The notes under the pieces were generated by a model. That model was not told the DNA's origin, ran no database searches, and saw nothing but the letters and a program-made list of their open reading frames with translations. The translations under genes were made by a program, and so were the position numbers. From Microcaldota archaeon (GTDB lineage: Archaea > Micrarchaeota > Micrarchaeia > Micrarchaeales > Micrarchaeaceae), in NCBI GenBank assembly GCA_021807115.1, contig JAKAPJ010000007.1, positions 1 to 54,768 of the forward strand: a stretch of DNA of 54,768 nucleotides, given 5' to 3'. This document shows, one piece after another, positions 7,472 through 15,573 of this stretch; the first letter of the stretch is position 1, and the number at the start of each line of letters is the position of its first letter.

Positions 7472-9111
7472 GCGTGGACATCTACCCCATAGCGCTAGCA
7501 ACCGCCGTTACCATAGCCAGGGTGCTGGTCCTTATAGCGCTCTCCATAGTCACAGGGTGGGTGCTTGGCTACATAGCGATCAAGAGCAGGTGGTTCGAGA
7601 ACGTTTGGATAACCCTTGTCAACGTCTTCGAGTCCATACCCGTCATCGCGTTCTTCCCGCTGGTGCTGGTCGTGTTCATAAACGGCCTGGGCGGCACATG
7701 GGGCGTGGAGCTCGCGTCGGACTTCCTGGTGTTCGACGCCGTGGTATGGAACGTGTGGATAGGGATATACCAGGCGTTCAAGACCGTGCCGGGGGATTTG
7801 CTGGAGGTCGCGGAGAACTACGACTTCGGCTTCCTGCGCAGGATGGCGGACCTGTACATACCGCACTCTATACCCAGGATCACCACGAACATGTTCTCCA
7901 GCTTCGCGGACGCTATGTTCTACATAACGGTCAGCGAGGTGTTTTCCGTGGGGATCACCACATACAAGTCGTTCGGGATAGGCAGCGTGCTGGTGGCGTT
8001 CCTCAGGGCAGGCAACCTTACCGGCGTGTACTATTCTCTGCTTTGCATAGCGGTGGGCGTAGTGTGCGTTACGCTGGTCTTCTCGAGGACGAACAGGTGG
8101 GCGGTGTCCAAGTTCGGCACCAACACCGACATAGTGATAAGGCGCAGGACAGGGCCGCTGCAGGCCTACATCCAGAGGGAGGAGCAGTACCTGGTCAGGG
8201 AGCTAAAGACCGTAAGGCACATGATACACAAGGTGCGCGCGCCACCCAGCGTGCCGCTCAGCAACCCCTATGAGCGCCAGCACCTGCTGACCAAGCAGGA
8301 GGTGAAGTACATAGAGTTCGCCGGCACCATAGTCGCCATCGCCGTGCTTACATACGTGCTGTATTCGGTGTACCTGATTGCTGCATCCGTGAGCGCGCAG
8401 CAGTGGGCCAGGTTCCTGTCCATAACCCCGTTCCTGGTCTATGCGATGGCCGTGGACTACCTCAGGGTTGCGGCGATAACGATACTCTCCTTCATCCTGG
8501 CCGTCACGGTGGGCTACTACCTCGCGCGGCACCACCGAATAAGCGTACCGGTCACGACGGCTGTGCAGATAATAGCCGCATTCCCCGCACCTGCGTACTT
8601 CCCTCTCATATTCATAGCCACGCTGCCGTTCATGGAGAACCTGCTGCCGCTCACCTACGCGGAGGTGTACATATTCATGCTGGGCTTCCTCAGCTGCTTC
8701 TACTACGTCTTCTTCGACTTCTGGACTGGGGTGCAGGGCATCCCTGCGGAGTTCTGGGAGCTCATGCGAAACTACCGCCTGAGCACTTACACAAGGATAA
8801 GGTACATCATACTGCCCGGCACGCTGCCGTACCTGATAACCGGCCTTTCCAGCACCATAAACAGCGCATGGGCAGGCATAGCTATAGGCGAGTTCTGGCC
8901 AAACATCTACGGCACCCAGACCCTGCAGACGGGGATAGGGATGATGCGCTTCATATCGCTGAACATGGCGAATGGCGACGTGGCGGACGCGGCGTGGGTG
9001 TCGCTCATATTCGGGCTAGTGATAGTGGTCTACAGCATCTTCTTCACAAGGAACCTGATGGACCTGGCCCGCAAGAAGTTCGTGGTGGAGGAGGGCATAT
9101 ACGCGGCCTGA
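7468..9111 (+). CDS. Double-domain ABC transporter permease
   Basis: A 547-residue membrane protein made of two fused binding-protein-dependent permease domains. Each half has about five or six membrane segments and its own EAA-type loop that docks on the ATPase: VPGDLLEVAENYDFGFLRRM in the first half and IPAEFWELMRNYRLSTYTRI in the second. A cytoplasmic linker rich in Arg/Pro (about residues 210-275) joins them. GTG 7468 overlaps the ATPase stop (GTGA). The fusion replaces the usual permease dimer. No substrate-binding protein is encoded nearby, so the substrate is unknown; sulfonate/nitrate-type importers are the closest relatives. Confidence 0.88.
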   Translation: MSVDIYPIALATAVTIARVLVLIALSIVTGWVLGYIAIKSRWFENVWITLVNVFESIPVIAFFPLVLVVFINGLGGTWGVELASDFLVFDAVVWNVWIGIYQAFKTVPGDLLEVAENYDFGFLRRMADLYIPHSIPRITTNMFSSFADAMFYITVSEVFSVGITTYKSFGIGSVLVAFLRAGNLTGVYYSLLCIAVGVVCVTLVFSRTNRWAVSKFGTNTDIVIRRRTGPLQAYIQREEQYLVRELKTVRHMIHKVRAPPSVPLSNPYERQHLLTKQEVKYIEFAGTIVAIAVLTYVLYSVYLIAASVSAQQWARFLSITPFLVYAMAVDYLRVAAITILSFILAVTVGYYLARHHRISVPVTTAVQIIAAFPAPAYFPLIFIATLPFMENLLPLTYAEVYIFMLGFLSCFYYVFFDFWTGVQGIPAEFWELMRNYRLSTYTRIRYIILPGTLPYLITGLSSTINSAWAGIAIGEFWPNIYGTQTLQTGIGMMRFISLNMANGDVADAAWVSLIFGLVIVVYSIFFTRNLMDLARKKFVVEEGIYAA

Positions 9112-9195
9112 CCGCCTGCGCGCCGCGCGGGATGCATGGATATAGCGGTCACGGGCCGGGCGCCTGTGCTGGGACGGTAGTTGACAGTGGGCAGC

Positions 9196-9831
9196 TCAAC
9201 TGGAGGTCGTGGTGAATTGGGCCACTTGCTGCACGGCGTGGTATTTCGTAGGCAGGTTCGCAATGGTGTAGTTGAACCATATGTATCCGGAAAATGACGT
9301 CCCTATGTTAACTTTTGCGGGGCCGTCGCTGAGCACTCCGCTGGAGGGGTCGTACCCGTTGTTGGCATCATAGCAATTTACGGACAGCTCCCCGCTGTTG
9401 CCGCTATAAACAACCTCCCCGTATTGCAACGCGTTGGTCGGGTACGTTGGGTTAAAGATCACGTTGGAATAGGGCTGCACCTGATAATTACCGAATGCCG
9501 GGCCGCCGCTTATGGTATTCCATACCCGGCCGAGCGAATCTGTATACGACCTGCCCCCTATCGCATTTATGGTGCTGGAGCATGCGGCGCCGGTTATGTT
9601 TATTGTCCCTCCCAGCGCCTGGGTGAATACTATCGTCACATTGCCGGAGAGTCCGTTGTAGCTTACTGCGTCGCATGAAAAGCTGGGGCTGGGATAGCAG
9701 GTGGTTGGCGTAACCGCGCTGGTAAAAACGCCCAATGACAGTATTACATAGATTGCTATGGCGAGCGCGAGCAGCGCGATCCCGTATGCCACCATGAAGT
9801 CTACGGCTGCTTGGGCCCTGACATTCTTCAT
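9196..9831 (-). CDS. Secreted pilin-like protein with class III signal peptide
   Basis: The N-terminus KNVRAQAAVDFMVAYG followed by an uninterrupted hydrophobic helix (residues 16-35) is a class III, type IV pilin-like signal, cleaved by a prepilin peptidase before the hydrophobic segment. The remaining 170 residues are rich in Ser, Thr, Asn, Gly, Tyr and Cys, with several N-x-S/T sequons (for example NVT, NIT, NYT), as in archaeal glycosylated surface proteins. It resembles the two LamG-carrying proteins at 19979 and 20892 in the signal helix only. Start ATG 9831 overlaps the stop of a possible 30-codon upstream ORF. Confidence 0.8.
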   Translation of the reverse strand: MKNVRAQAAVDFMVAYGIALLALAIAIYVILSLGVFTSAVTPTTCYPSPSFSCDAVSYNGLSGNVTIVFTQALGGTINITGAACSSTINAIGGRSYTDSLGRVWNTISGGPAFGNYQVQPYSNVIFNPTYPTNALQYGEVVYSGNSGELSVNCYDANNGYDPSSGVLSDGPAKVNIGTSFSGYIWFNYTIANLPTKYHAVQQVAQFTTTSS

Positions 9832-9923
9832 TATACCATCGGCCCGCGTGCGGTGCGCATCAATGCCATTGCAGGGCCTGATGCCGTTTTTTGTGGCTTT
9901 GATGCGGATACGAACGCGTTCAT
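9831..9923 (-). CDS. Possible short upstream ORF (leader peptide) of the pilin gene
   Basis: A 30-codon frame starts at ATG 9923 and its TAA overlaps the ATG of the pilin gene (TAATG). A minus-strand TATA element (TATAAACTTTA, about 9955-9966) lies about 30 nt upstream, so this frame and not the pilin ATG would be the first start in the transcript. The encoded peptide (basic, Ala/Met-rich) matches nothing. It may only serve to deliver ribosomes to the pilin gene, or be chance. Confidence 0.3.
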   Translation of the reverse strand: MNAFVSASKPQKTASGPAMALMRTARGPMV

Positions 9924-10050
9924 TGCATCACTTGACACCTAAATTTCCGCCATTAAAGTTTATATCACTATCATTCGGTTGTGCAATAAAAATAATGCGC
10001 AGCTTGGCAAGATGCCCGCGGCGAAACTTGCCGCTGGCGTGAGGGATAAC

Positions 10051-10123
10051 TGCGAGCACCGGGATTTGAACCCGAGTTGCTGGCTTGGGAAGCCAGCGTC
10101 CTACCAGGCTAGACTATACTCGC
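10051..10123 (-). tRNA. tRNA-Gly (anticodon CCC)
   Basis: The minus strand gives acceptor GCGAGTA/TGCTCGC, anticodon stem CTGGC/GCCAG with loop TTCCCAA (anticodon CCC), T-arm CTCGGGTTCAAATCCCGG, discriminator A. No intron. It follows the PAC2 gene by 65 nt on the same strand, so it may be processed from that operon's transcript. Confidence 0.95.
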
Positions 10124-10188
10124 GCAATAATGTTTTGGCGCGCAGTTTATAAAAATTAGCCTAAATGCCTCACGCCAGGCGCGGCGGG

Positions 10189-10971
10189 CTATCTTATGTA
10201 GCTGGGCTGCTGCGGGCCCCCTATGCCCTCCCCGCCTATCTGGGGGCTCATGCCCTGGGCCTGCTTCTCGAGGTCCTTTATCGCCTTCGCGGTCTCCTCG
10301 ATCATCTTGTCCAGCGTGTGCGTGTCTATCTCGAACTCCAGCTCCTTTGCGAGGACCTTGAGCACCGCCTTCGCCGCGGATGCGTCAACATCCAGCATGC
10401 CGGTCTCGCCCATGAGGCATATTCCGTCTATCTTCTGCATCTTCGCAAATGCCAGTATCATGCCTGCGGAACCCCATATCATGCCGCGCGACTTGCCGAA
10501 GACGACCCCGGAGTCCTTGAACTTCTCCTTGAGCTCCTTGTGGGTGACGTTCGCGAGGACTTTAGGCGTGCCGGGCGGGGAGCCCGCCATGCTGTAGCCC
10601 CCGAGCGTATAGACGAACTTGCAGTGCAGCTTCTCCTTGATGAAGCGGACGATCTTGGCGTTCACCTCATATTGGCCCTCGGGCGAGACCGCCTGGGTCT
10701 CCCCGGTTAGTAGCACTATGTCTCTCTTGGTCTTTGTGCCACGAAGGACGTAGAAGCGGTTGCCCACCAGCCTTATGCCGCCGCCCTTCAGCATGACCAC
10801 TTGGTGCGGGAAGTGTGGCGAGTAGAGCGTGGCGAACTTCTCGGCCTTGAAGGACTTCTTTAGGTGCTCAGCCACGAGCTTGCCCACGTTGCCTATGCCC
10901 GGCAGGCCCACGACGAGCACGGGGTCGCGCAGCGTCACCTTCCTTGTTATGAATATCTTGGTGCCGTCCAT
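10189..10971 (-). CDS. PAC2 family protein (proteasome-assembly-chaperone-like)
   Basis: A 260-residue member of the archaeal PAC2 family (COG2047-like), related to eukaryotic proteasome assembly chaperone PAC2. Diagnostic parts are VLVVGLPGIGNVGKLVAEHL near the N-terminus, the central LLTGETQAVSPEGQYEVN, and TLGGYSMAGSP. The C-terminal 60 residues form a charged helix followed by a Gly/Pro/Gln-rich tail. In many archaea PAC2 follows aIF2-alpha in the eL42-eS27-aIF2a-Nop10-PAC2 cluster. The same order is kept here, except that eS27 and Nop10 are absent from their usual places. It starts 10 nt after the aIF2-alpha stop. Confidence 0.85.
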   Translation of the reverse strand: MDGTKIFITRKVTLRDPVLVVGLPGIGNVGKLVAEHLKKSFKAEKFATLYSPHFPHQVVMLKGGGIRLVGNRFYVLRGTKTKRDIVLLTGETQAVSPEGQYEVNAKIVRFIKEKLHCKFVYTLGGYSMAGSPPGTPKVLANVTHKELKEKFKDSGVVFGKSRGMIWGSAGMILAFAKMQKIDGICLMGETGMLDVDASAAKAVLKVLAKELEFEIDTHTLDKMIEETAKAIKDLEKQAQGMSPQIGGEGIGGPQQPSYIR

Positions 10972-10981
10972 GCCTGCGCCC

Positions 10982-11806
10982 TCATATGTTTTGCATTATG
11001 TCCTCCTTCTCGCGCTTCAGCCGCTCCTTCTCTATCTCGAACGTGCCCTTCTTGAAAGTGCTGTTAACTATCTCGACTGCCCCTTTTATCTTGCTCTCCG
11101 CGTCGGCGTAGTCCTTGCCCTCGGCAACGAGGTGGTACTTGGGGGCGCTGACGTATCTCACGTCTATCCCCTTTTCCTTTATGGACGACAGCAGCTTCCT
11201 CAGCTCGGTCGCGCCGCTCATTGTGTTGAACGTGGTTAGCTTCATTACATACGAGACCACGTACCTCTTCTTCTTCTTGCTGGTCTCGATGAGCTTTGTT
11301 ATCGCCGCCTTTAGCTTCTTAGGCAGCCTTGAGCTCTCATACTGCGCGTCGTTCGCGCTCGCGCTGCGCACCAGGTTGGTGTACGTCTTGAACTCCTCCG
11401 CCACCGCGGCGGTCATCTCGGCCTTCTGCGCCTCCAGGCCCGATACCCTCACCGCCTGCATGAACAGGGACCCCAGGCGCTTCTCGAGGTTGAAGTCCCC
11501 GAGCTTCTGCTTTGCGTCCTTGGGCGTCACCTTCTTGAGCGACACGTCTATGGTCTGGCGCTCCCTGTCGAAGTATATTACCTTGCACACCGCCTTCTGC
11601 CCCTCGTGGACGAATTCGTGTATGTTCTTTATCCAGCCGGACGATATCTCCTTTATGGGGAGGAAAACCTCGAGGTTGTTGTACTCCGGGAGCTTGCAGT
11701 ACGCCCCGTAGGGCATTATCTTGCTTATCTGAGCTATGACCAGCTCGCCGGTCTGCGGTATGTTCCTCCTGGAAGAATCCGCGTTACTGTCGTTGTCCCT
11801 TGGCAT
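10982..11806 (-). CDS. eif2a: Translation initiation factor aIF2 subunit alpha
   Basis: aIF2-alpha is part of the heterotrimer that brings initiator Met-tRNA to the ribosome and protects mRNA 5' ends. An N-terminal S1 domain (GELVIAQISKIMPYGAYCKL through QTIDVSLKKV) is followed by the helical domain and the C-terminal alpha/beta domain (DVRYVSAPKYHLVAEGKDYA). The protein is 274 aa from ATG 11806, 26 nt after the eL42 stop. The open frame extends upstream, but that part overlaps eL42 and is not coding-like. The Asn/Asp/Ser-rich first 12 residues are an unusual extension before the S1 domain. Confidence 0.95.
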   Translation of the reverse strand: MPRDNDSNADSSRRNIPQTGELVIAQISKIMPYGAYCKLPEYNNLEVFLPIKEISSGWIKNIHEFVHEGQKAVCKVIYFDRERQTIDVSLKKVTPKDAKQKLGDFNLEKRLGSLFMQAVRVSGLEAQKAEMTAAVAEEFKTYTNLVRSASANDAQYESSRLPKKLKAAITKLIETSKKKKRYVVSYVMKLTTFNTMSGATELRKLLSSIKEKGIDVRYVSAPKYHLVAEGKDYADAESKIKGAVEIVNSTFKKGTFEIEKERLKREKEDIMQNI

Positions 11807-11832
11807 GCCTTCTACCCGCCGCCCTGCGGCCA

Positions 11833-12114
11833 CTAAGACTTGATCTCGAGCTTCTTCTTGGTCCTGGACCCTATGACCCGCTCGGTTACAAGCTTGCACT
11901 GCTTGCAGGAGAGCATGACCTTCTGCCTCTTGGCCAGCTTCTTCACCGCAGCCTTGCCCTTTACCTTCCCTATATAACCAGTCCTCTTCCGCACCGCTCT
12001 GCGGTTACCTATCTTCAGCCCGCTCATCGGCCCCTTGGAATAGAGCTTGACGGTGTGGGGTGTGTGCTTGTTGCACTTGGAGCAGTATGTATTGATTTCT
12101 CTTACGAAGTTCAT
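11833..12114 (-). CDS. rpl44e: Ribosomal protein eL42 (L44e)
   Basis: Large-subunit zinc-ribbon protein near the ribosomal E site. The 93 residues include YCSKCNKHTPHTV (first Cys pair), the conserved basic centre GNRRAVRKRTGYIGKVKG, and LSCKQCKLVTERV (second Cys pair). Length and start at ATG 12114 are as usual. eS27, which normally follows eL42 in archaea, is missing; aIF2-alpha comes directly instead. Confidence 0.95.
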   Translation of the reverse strand: MNFVREINTYCSKCNKHTPHTVKLYSKGPMSGLKIGNRRAVRKRTGYIGKVKGKAAVKKLAKRQKVMLSCKQCKLVTERVIGSRTKKKLEIKS

Positions 12115-12155
12115 GGTGTATCACTGTGGGATCTGCCTGATGCCTGGGACACAGA

Positions 12156-12689
12156 TCAGGATTCCTGGCATATTGTATTGTTTATCAAGAACTTAATATC
12201 TTCTTCTTCAGCGGCGACCTCCACTATCTGGCCCTTCTCCAGCGGGCCTACCCTCTTGCCGGATGGAAGGATTATCTCAGGTATGGACTGCAGCGACCGC
12301 AGGGTCTGGGTGCCAGAGGCCTTGAACCGCCCGGCCGGTTCCAGCTTTTCGCCGTTGGCAACATCGAGCAGCCGGTTGTAGAGGTCAGCCTCGCGCTGCA
12401 CCGTAGGCTGCGGCAGCTGCCTCTTGTATGCCACGTATATCATGATTTTCTGTTTGCGTCGCTCGAACAACTCGTTCGCAAGCCTGAGTGTGTTCTTCTT
12501 GATGTTCTGCTCCTCCTCTGATGTCTCCCTGTTCTCGAAAGACTTGATGAAATCGCCAATGTCTGCATAGAAGGTCTTCGGAAGCGCCTGCAGCTCGTTC
12601 GTGTGCTTTTCCTTCTGTGTTACCTGCCACAGAAGCTCATATGTAACATCGCTGACCACTGACCCACCCCACAATTCCACTATTCCCAT
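12156..12689 (-). CDS. GINS complex subunit (Gins51-like)
   Basis: GINS joins Cdc45/RecJ-like protein and MCM in the archaeal replicative helicase. The N-terminus ELLWQVTQKEKHTNELQALP followed by FYADIGDFIKSFE is the archaeal Gins51 A-domain pattern. A helical middle (residues 60-115) and a C-terminal small beta domain (LPSGKRVGPLEKGQIVEVAAEE) complete the fold, with the B-domain C-terminal as in the 51-type. The start is ATG 12689, with a minus-strand TATA element at about 12733-12747. It is 41 nt upstream of eL42 and may be the first gene of that operon. Confidence 0.8.
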   Translation of the reverse strand: MGIVELWGGSVVSDVTYELLWQVTQKEKHTNELQALPKTFYADIGDFIKSFENRETSEEEQNIKKNTLRLANELFERRKQKIMIYVAYKRQLPQPTVQREADLYNRLLDVANGEKLEPAGRFKASGTQTLRSLQSIPEIILPSGKRVGPLEKGQIVEVAAEEEDIKFLINNTICQES

Positions 12690-12804
12690 TCCCTTGTATA
12701 TATGTGTTGTTGTATGGAATGAACCTTCTATTATAAAATAATTTAAGCACGACGTGACACTTTGAATACCGGAATCATGGGGTGTCGCATCTGGGGTGCA
12801 ACAT

Positions 12805-12879
12805 TAGCGAGGAGTGGATTTGAACCACCGATCTCCGGGTTATGAGCCCGGCGGGCACTCCAGACTACCCTACCTCGCT
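12805..12879 (-). tRNA. Initiator tRNA-Met (anticodon CAT)
   Basis: Acceptor AGCGAGG/CCTCGCT with the A1-U72 pair, and anticodon stem CCGGG/CCCGG with three consecutive G-C pairs next to the loop CTCATAA. Both features mark archaeal initiator tRNA rather than elongator tRNA-Met or tRNA-Ile2. T-arm GGTTCAAATCC, discriminator A, no intron. It lies about 90 nt after the TFE gene on the same strand. Confidence 0.93.
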
Positions 12880-12967
12880 ACATAAAACAAGCAATAGTAA
12901 TTTGCAGGCTAGGATATATTAAAGTTTCCAAGCGTGTGAGCCGCCGCCAGCCCTGCGTCTGCTGCTT

Positions 12968-13765
12968 TCAGGGCTGCGCCAGTTCGATTACGTGCTGCAT
13001 CTCTCCACTGGAGAGGCTTACTGCCTGCTCCCTGCTTATCATCACCAGTCCGCTGCCGCAGTTGCCGCACTTGAAGTTCTCCTCGAAAGCAGCATCAAAC
13101 GTGAACACCAGCTTGGTCTTGCCGTAGCAGTCGTTGCACAGGAAATAGTCGTTGCACTCGCTGGTCACTATGGGCTTCTTGCTCTCTATGTTTGTGATGT
13201 ATTCAAAGAACGGTCTCATCTTGCTGACGTTTATGTACCACGCAAACGAAAGCCATCCGTTCACGTTCTTTGACACGTAGTAGTTCGTTATGCCATAGCC
13301 CTGCATGATGTTGAGTATCCTCCTTACCGCGTTGATCTTCATGTCAAGCGATGTGGCAAGCGCTTCGTCGGTTTTAGGAGTAACGAGCTGTGTCATTACA
13401 TCTATTGTCCTCTTACTCACGTTCTTCTTCAGGTAGCCTACGGCAGCATCGTTGCTCGACAGTTCCCCTATAACCCTTTCGACCTCCTCTGGGGGATAAA
13501 CGTTTGAGTTAATCTTAGCCTTGCGTTCTACGGCCTGCTTCTGCGCAGGCTTGGCTCCAGCCCTGGCGGTGCCTGCAGCCTTCCTTGGTGCCGGCCTAGA
13601 ATTCACCACCTTGCCCCTCGGTGTCATGCCTGCCTTGGGTCTACTAGCCTTGGCGGCAAGATGCTTTGCCCCAGCCCTTTTGGCAGTCGGCGCATTGGCC
13701 TTCCTCGCCTTTGGCCTGATTGCAGCCTTCCTAACCCTAAGTGTGTTGTTCTTGGTTTTCCGCAT
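12968..13765 (-). CDS. tfe: Transcription factor E alpha with a histone-H1-like N-terminal tail
   Basis: TFE helps RNA polymerase open promoters and stabilises the transcription bubble. Residues about 90-190 form the winged-helix domain (DEALATSLDMKINAVRRILN, the wing region YYVSKNVNGWLSFAWYI), and about 203-245 form the zinc ribbon (FLCNDCYG and FKCGNCGSG). The first 86 residues are unusual: almost only Lys, Arg, Ala and Pro in repeated KA/RPK units, like the tails of histone H1. Ordinary archaeal TFE is about 160-190 aa; this one is 265. The start at ATG 13765 has a TATA box (CTTTAAATATTA on the minus strand, about 13812-13826). Confidence 0.9.
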   Translation of the reverse strand: MRKTKNNTLRVRKAAIRPKARKANAPTAKRAGAKHLAAKASRPKAGMTPRGKVVNSRPAPRKAAGTARAGAKPAQKQAVERKAKINSNVYPPEEVERVIGELSSNDAAVGYLKKNVSKRTIDVMTQLVTPKTDEALATSLDMKINAVRRILNIMQGYGITNYYVSKNVNGWLSFAWYINVSKMRPFFEYITNIESKKPIVTSECNDYFLCNDCYGKTKLVFTFDAAFEENFKCGNCGSGLVMISREQAVSLSSGEMQHVIELAQP

Positions 13766-13891
13766 GACATCAATCCCCTCTCTGGCCCACAGAGTAGTAT
13801 TCCGCCGCTTGTAATATTTAAAGGTTTATATTCTTCCCATTTTGGGCATTAAAGTTCCGCGTTTTGCTATCTTTACGTCGGAAGAAAAACG

Positions 13892-14821
13892 CTAGCCCTT
13901 TTGCTCCCCACCTCCCTGCGGCGTTGCGGCGCTGTCATCGGTCTTGGGCTCGCCCTGCTTTGTTTTTTTCTTGAAGTGGAACGGGAAGAGCGGCTTTTTC
14001 GTCTTCTCCGGGGGTTTTTGCTGCAGCAGCTTGCTCGCAGGCGCCGCCGCCTGCTGCACCGCAACTGGCGCGGATCCGAACGACGCCGAGAGGTTTGGGG
14101 TTTGTGCTGGCTGTGCAACTGGCGCCGCTGGCGCAGCCATTGGCTTCGGGGGCGCCACTGCGTGTGGGGCTGGGGACTGAGGCGCCTTCTTCGCCTTAGG
14201 TTTGGGTTTGAGGAACCCCAGCGCCTTCTTCTTCGGCGGCGCGGCCTCTGGTATCACCACCACCTCAGGTGTCAGCGTTCTCTCAAACTGCTCCATCGTC
14301 ATCGGATTGTTCAGCTCGCTTGGCTTGTACGGCCTGTTCTCCGCCAGCACGTTGAACGATATGCCGGTCTTCACGTCAAATGCCACGTTCCTGGATTCAC
14401 CCCCGAACAGGTCCACCTCCATAATGGGAACCTTGTTCTGGCGCAGGAACTCGTATATGCTGTCAAGCTTGCTGGAGCCCTGCCCGTTCTGCATGCCTAT
14501 AAGCCTGGCCTCCACGTTAAGGTCCTTTATGTTCCCAAGTCTTTTGACCATCGCGGCGCCTATCCTGTAGTCGAACGTGTAGAACCTGTATACCATTATG
14601 AGCTGCCTGTTAACGTCGTAGATGCTGAGCACAGAATCGTAGGTTATGTTCGTACAGGCAGCATACCGCATTCCCAGCTTCTCTTCGTGCTGCAGCAGCG
14701 TCCACTGCCCAACCTCGACGAACCTGCAGCCCGAGGTCGAGTCGAGCCTGACCCTGGAGAGGTTCGGGCGCTTCTTGAATGTCATTGCGTATTTTGCCTT
14801 GCCGAAGTCTGGCGTCGTCAT
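13892..14821 (-). CDS. CheD-like domain protein with Pro/Ala/Lys-rich tail (catalytic pair absent)
   Basis: The N-terminal 190 residues look to me like the fold of CheD, the chemoreceptor glutamine deamidase: SVLSIYDVNRQL matches the Cys-containing CVAVCLYDP strand, ARLIGMQNG matches the ARIFGG motif, and NKVPIMEVDLFGG plus VAFDVKTG match the end of the domain. At the catalytic positions I see Asp62 instead of Cys and Tyr78 instead of His, so deamidase activity is unlikely. Residues 200-309 are a low-complexity Pro/Ala/Lys/Gln tail. Start ATG 14821 follows a strong TATA box; the frame upstream (MIYLYIL) is that promoter. No chemotaxis genes lie nearby. Assignment is by eye and moderate. Confidence 0.5.
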   Translation of the reverse strand: MTTPDFGKAKYAMTFKKRPNLSRVRLDSTSGCRFVEVGQWTLLQHEEKLGMRYAACTNITYDSVLSIYDVNRQLIMVYRFYTFDYRIGAAMVKRLGNIKDLNVEARLIGMQNGQGSSKLDSIYEFLRQNKVPIMEVDLFGGESRNVAFDVKTGISFNVLAENRPYKPSELNNPMTMEQFERTLTPEVVVIPEAAPPKKKALGFLKPKPKAKKAPQSPAPHAVAPPKPMAAPAAPVAQPAQTPNLSASFGSAPVAVQQAAAPASKLLQQKPPEKTKKPLFPFHFKKKTKQGEPKTDDSAATPQGGGEQKG

Positions 14822-14862
14822 GTCAATGTCCAGAGACTTCTCGAAACTCAGGAAAACCACCA

Positions 14863-14879
14863 ATATATATAAATATATC
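14863..14879 (-). promoter_or_regulatory. TATA box of the CheD-like gene
   Basis: A 17-nt run of only A and T (minus strand ATATATTTATATATATT) in GC-rich DNA, centred about 50 nt upstream of ATG 14821. It explains the apparent N-terminal extension of that frame. Confidence 0.55.
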
Positions 14880-14951
14880 ACTGCATAAATTTATCGTTAT
14901 ACAGCGGCTTGTTACTGAGACTAAGCTGATTATACTAATCATAGTATAAAA

Positions 14952-14961
14952 GGTATAAAAG
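14952..14961 (+). promoter_or_regulatory. TATA box of the rpoD operon
   Basis: GGTATAAAAG, with a second similar copy AGTATAAAAG just upstream (14943-14952), lies about 33 nt before ATG 14992 of rpoD. Two tandem TATA-like boxes in phase suggest two start points for this highly expressed operon. Confidence 0.6.
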
Positions 14962-14991
14962 CCTGCATTTTGCGTTTGTGGAAGTGAAAGT

Positions 14992-15564
14992 ATGAAGATA
15001 GAAGTCACGGAGAGTAACGAAAAGTGGCTGAGGTTCACCCTCAAGGGCGCCAAGTCCAGCTTTGCAAATGCCATAAGGAGGGCCGCCATCAGCGGCGTCG
15101 CCACCTTCGCCATAGAGAAGGTCACTTTCTACGAGAACACCAGCGCGATGTTCGACGAGTACATATCCCACAGGGTGGGCCTTGTGCCGATAACGACCCC
15201 TGCCAAGGGCTACGGCCCAGAGGACGAGGTGCTCTTCACGCTCGACGAGGTAGGCCCTAAGACTGTCTACTCGAAGGACCTGCAGGCCTCTGATAAGGAG
15301 GTCAAGGTCGCAAACGGCGAGATACCCATAATCAAGCTTGCTGAGAACCAGAGGCTACGGCTCGACGGCAAGGCGGTCATGGGCACGGCAAACAGGCACG
15401 CCAAGTTCCAGCCTGGCCTTGTTACGTATGACGCTGACAAAGACACATACAATTTTTACGTGGAATCCTTTGGCCAGATGCCGCCAAAGGAAATCCTTAA
15501 TAAAACGTTCGACGCAATAAAGGATGCTCTCAAAGATGTCCAGAAGGAGGTAAAGAAGCTCTAG
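14992..15564 (+). CDS. rpoD: DNA-directed RNA polymerase subunit D
   Basis: Subunit D (Rpo3) forms the assembly platform with L, N and P, like the alpha subunit of bacteria. The 190-residue protein shows the alpha motif FANAIRRAAISGVATFAIEKV, then EYISHRVGLVPITTP and a C-terminal dimerisation part (MGTANRHAKFQPGLVTY). The ferredoxin-like Fe-S insert seen in some archaeal D subunits is lacking. First gene of the operon; tRNA-Leu begins 9 nt after the stop. The usual upstream neighbours uS13, uS4 and uS11 are not here: the gene to the left is divergent. Confidence 0.95.
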   Translation: MKIEVTESNEKWLRFTLKGAKSSFANAIRRAAISGVATFAIEKVTFYENTSAMFDEYISHRVGLVPITTPAKGYGPEDEVLFTLDEVGPKTVYSKDLQASDKEVKVANGEIPIIKLAENQRLRLDGKAVMGTANRHAKFQPGLVTYDADKDTYNFYVESFGQMPPKEILNKTFDAIKDALKDVQKEVKKL

Positions 15565-15573
15565 CCGTTATAC

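Noticed and set aside
13901-14872. A 323-codon open frame on the plus strand opposite the CheD-like gene
   Set aside because: It is Arg/Leu/His-rich nonsense, the usual shadow of a GC-rich gene, and its start has no promoter. The minus-strand frame has sensible protein features and a TATA box.
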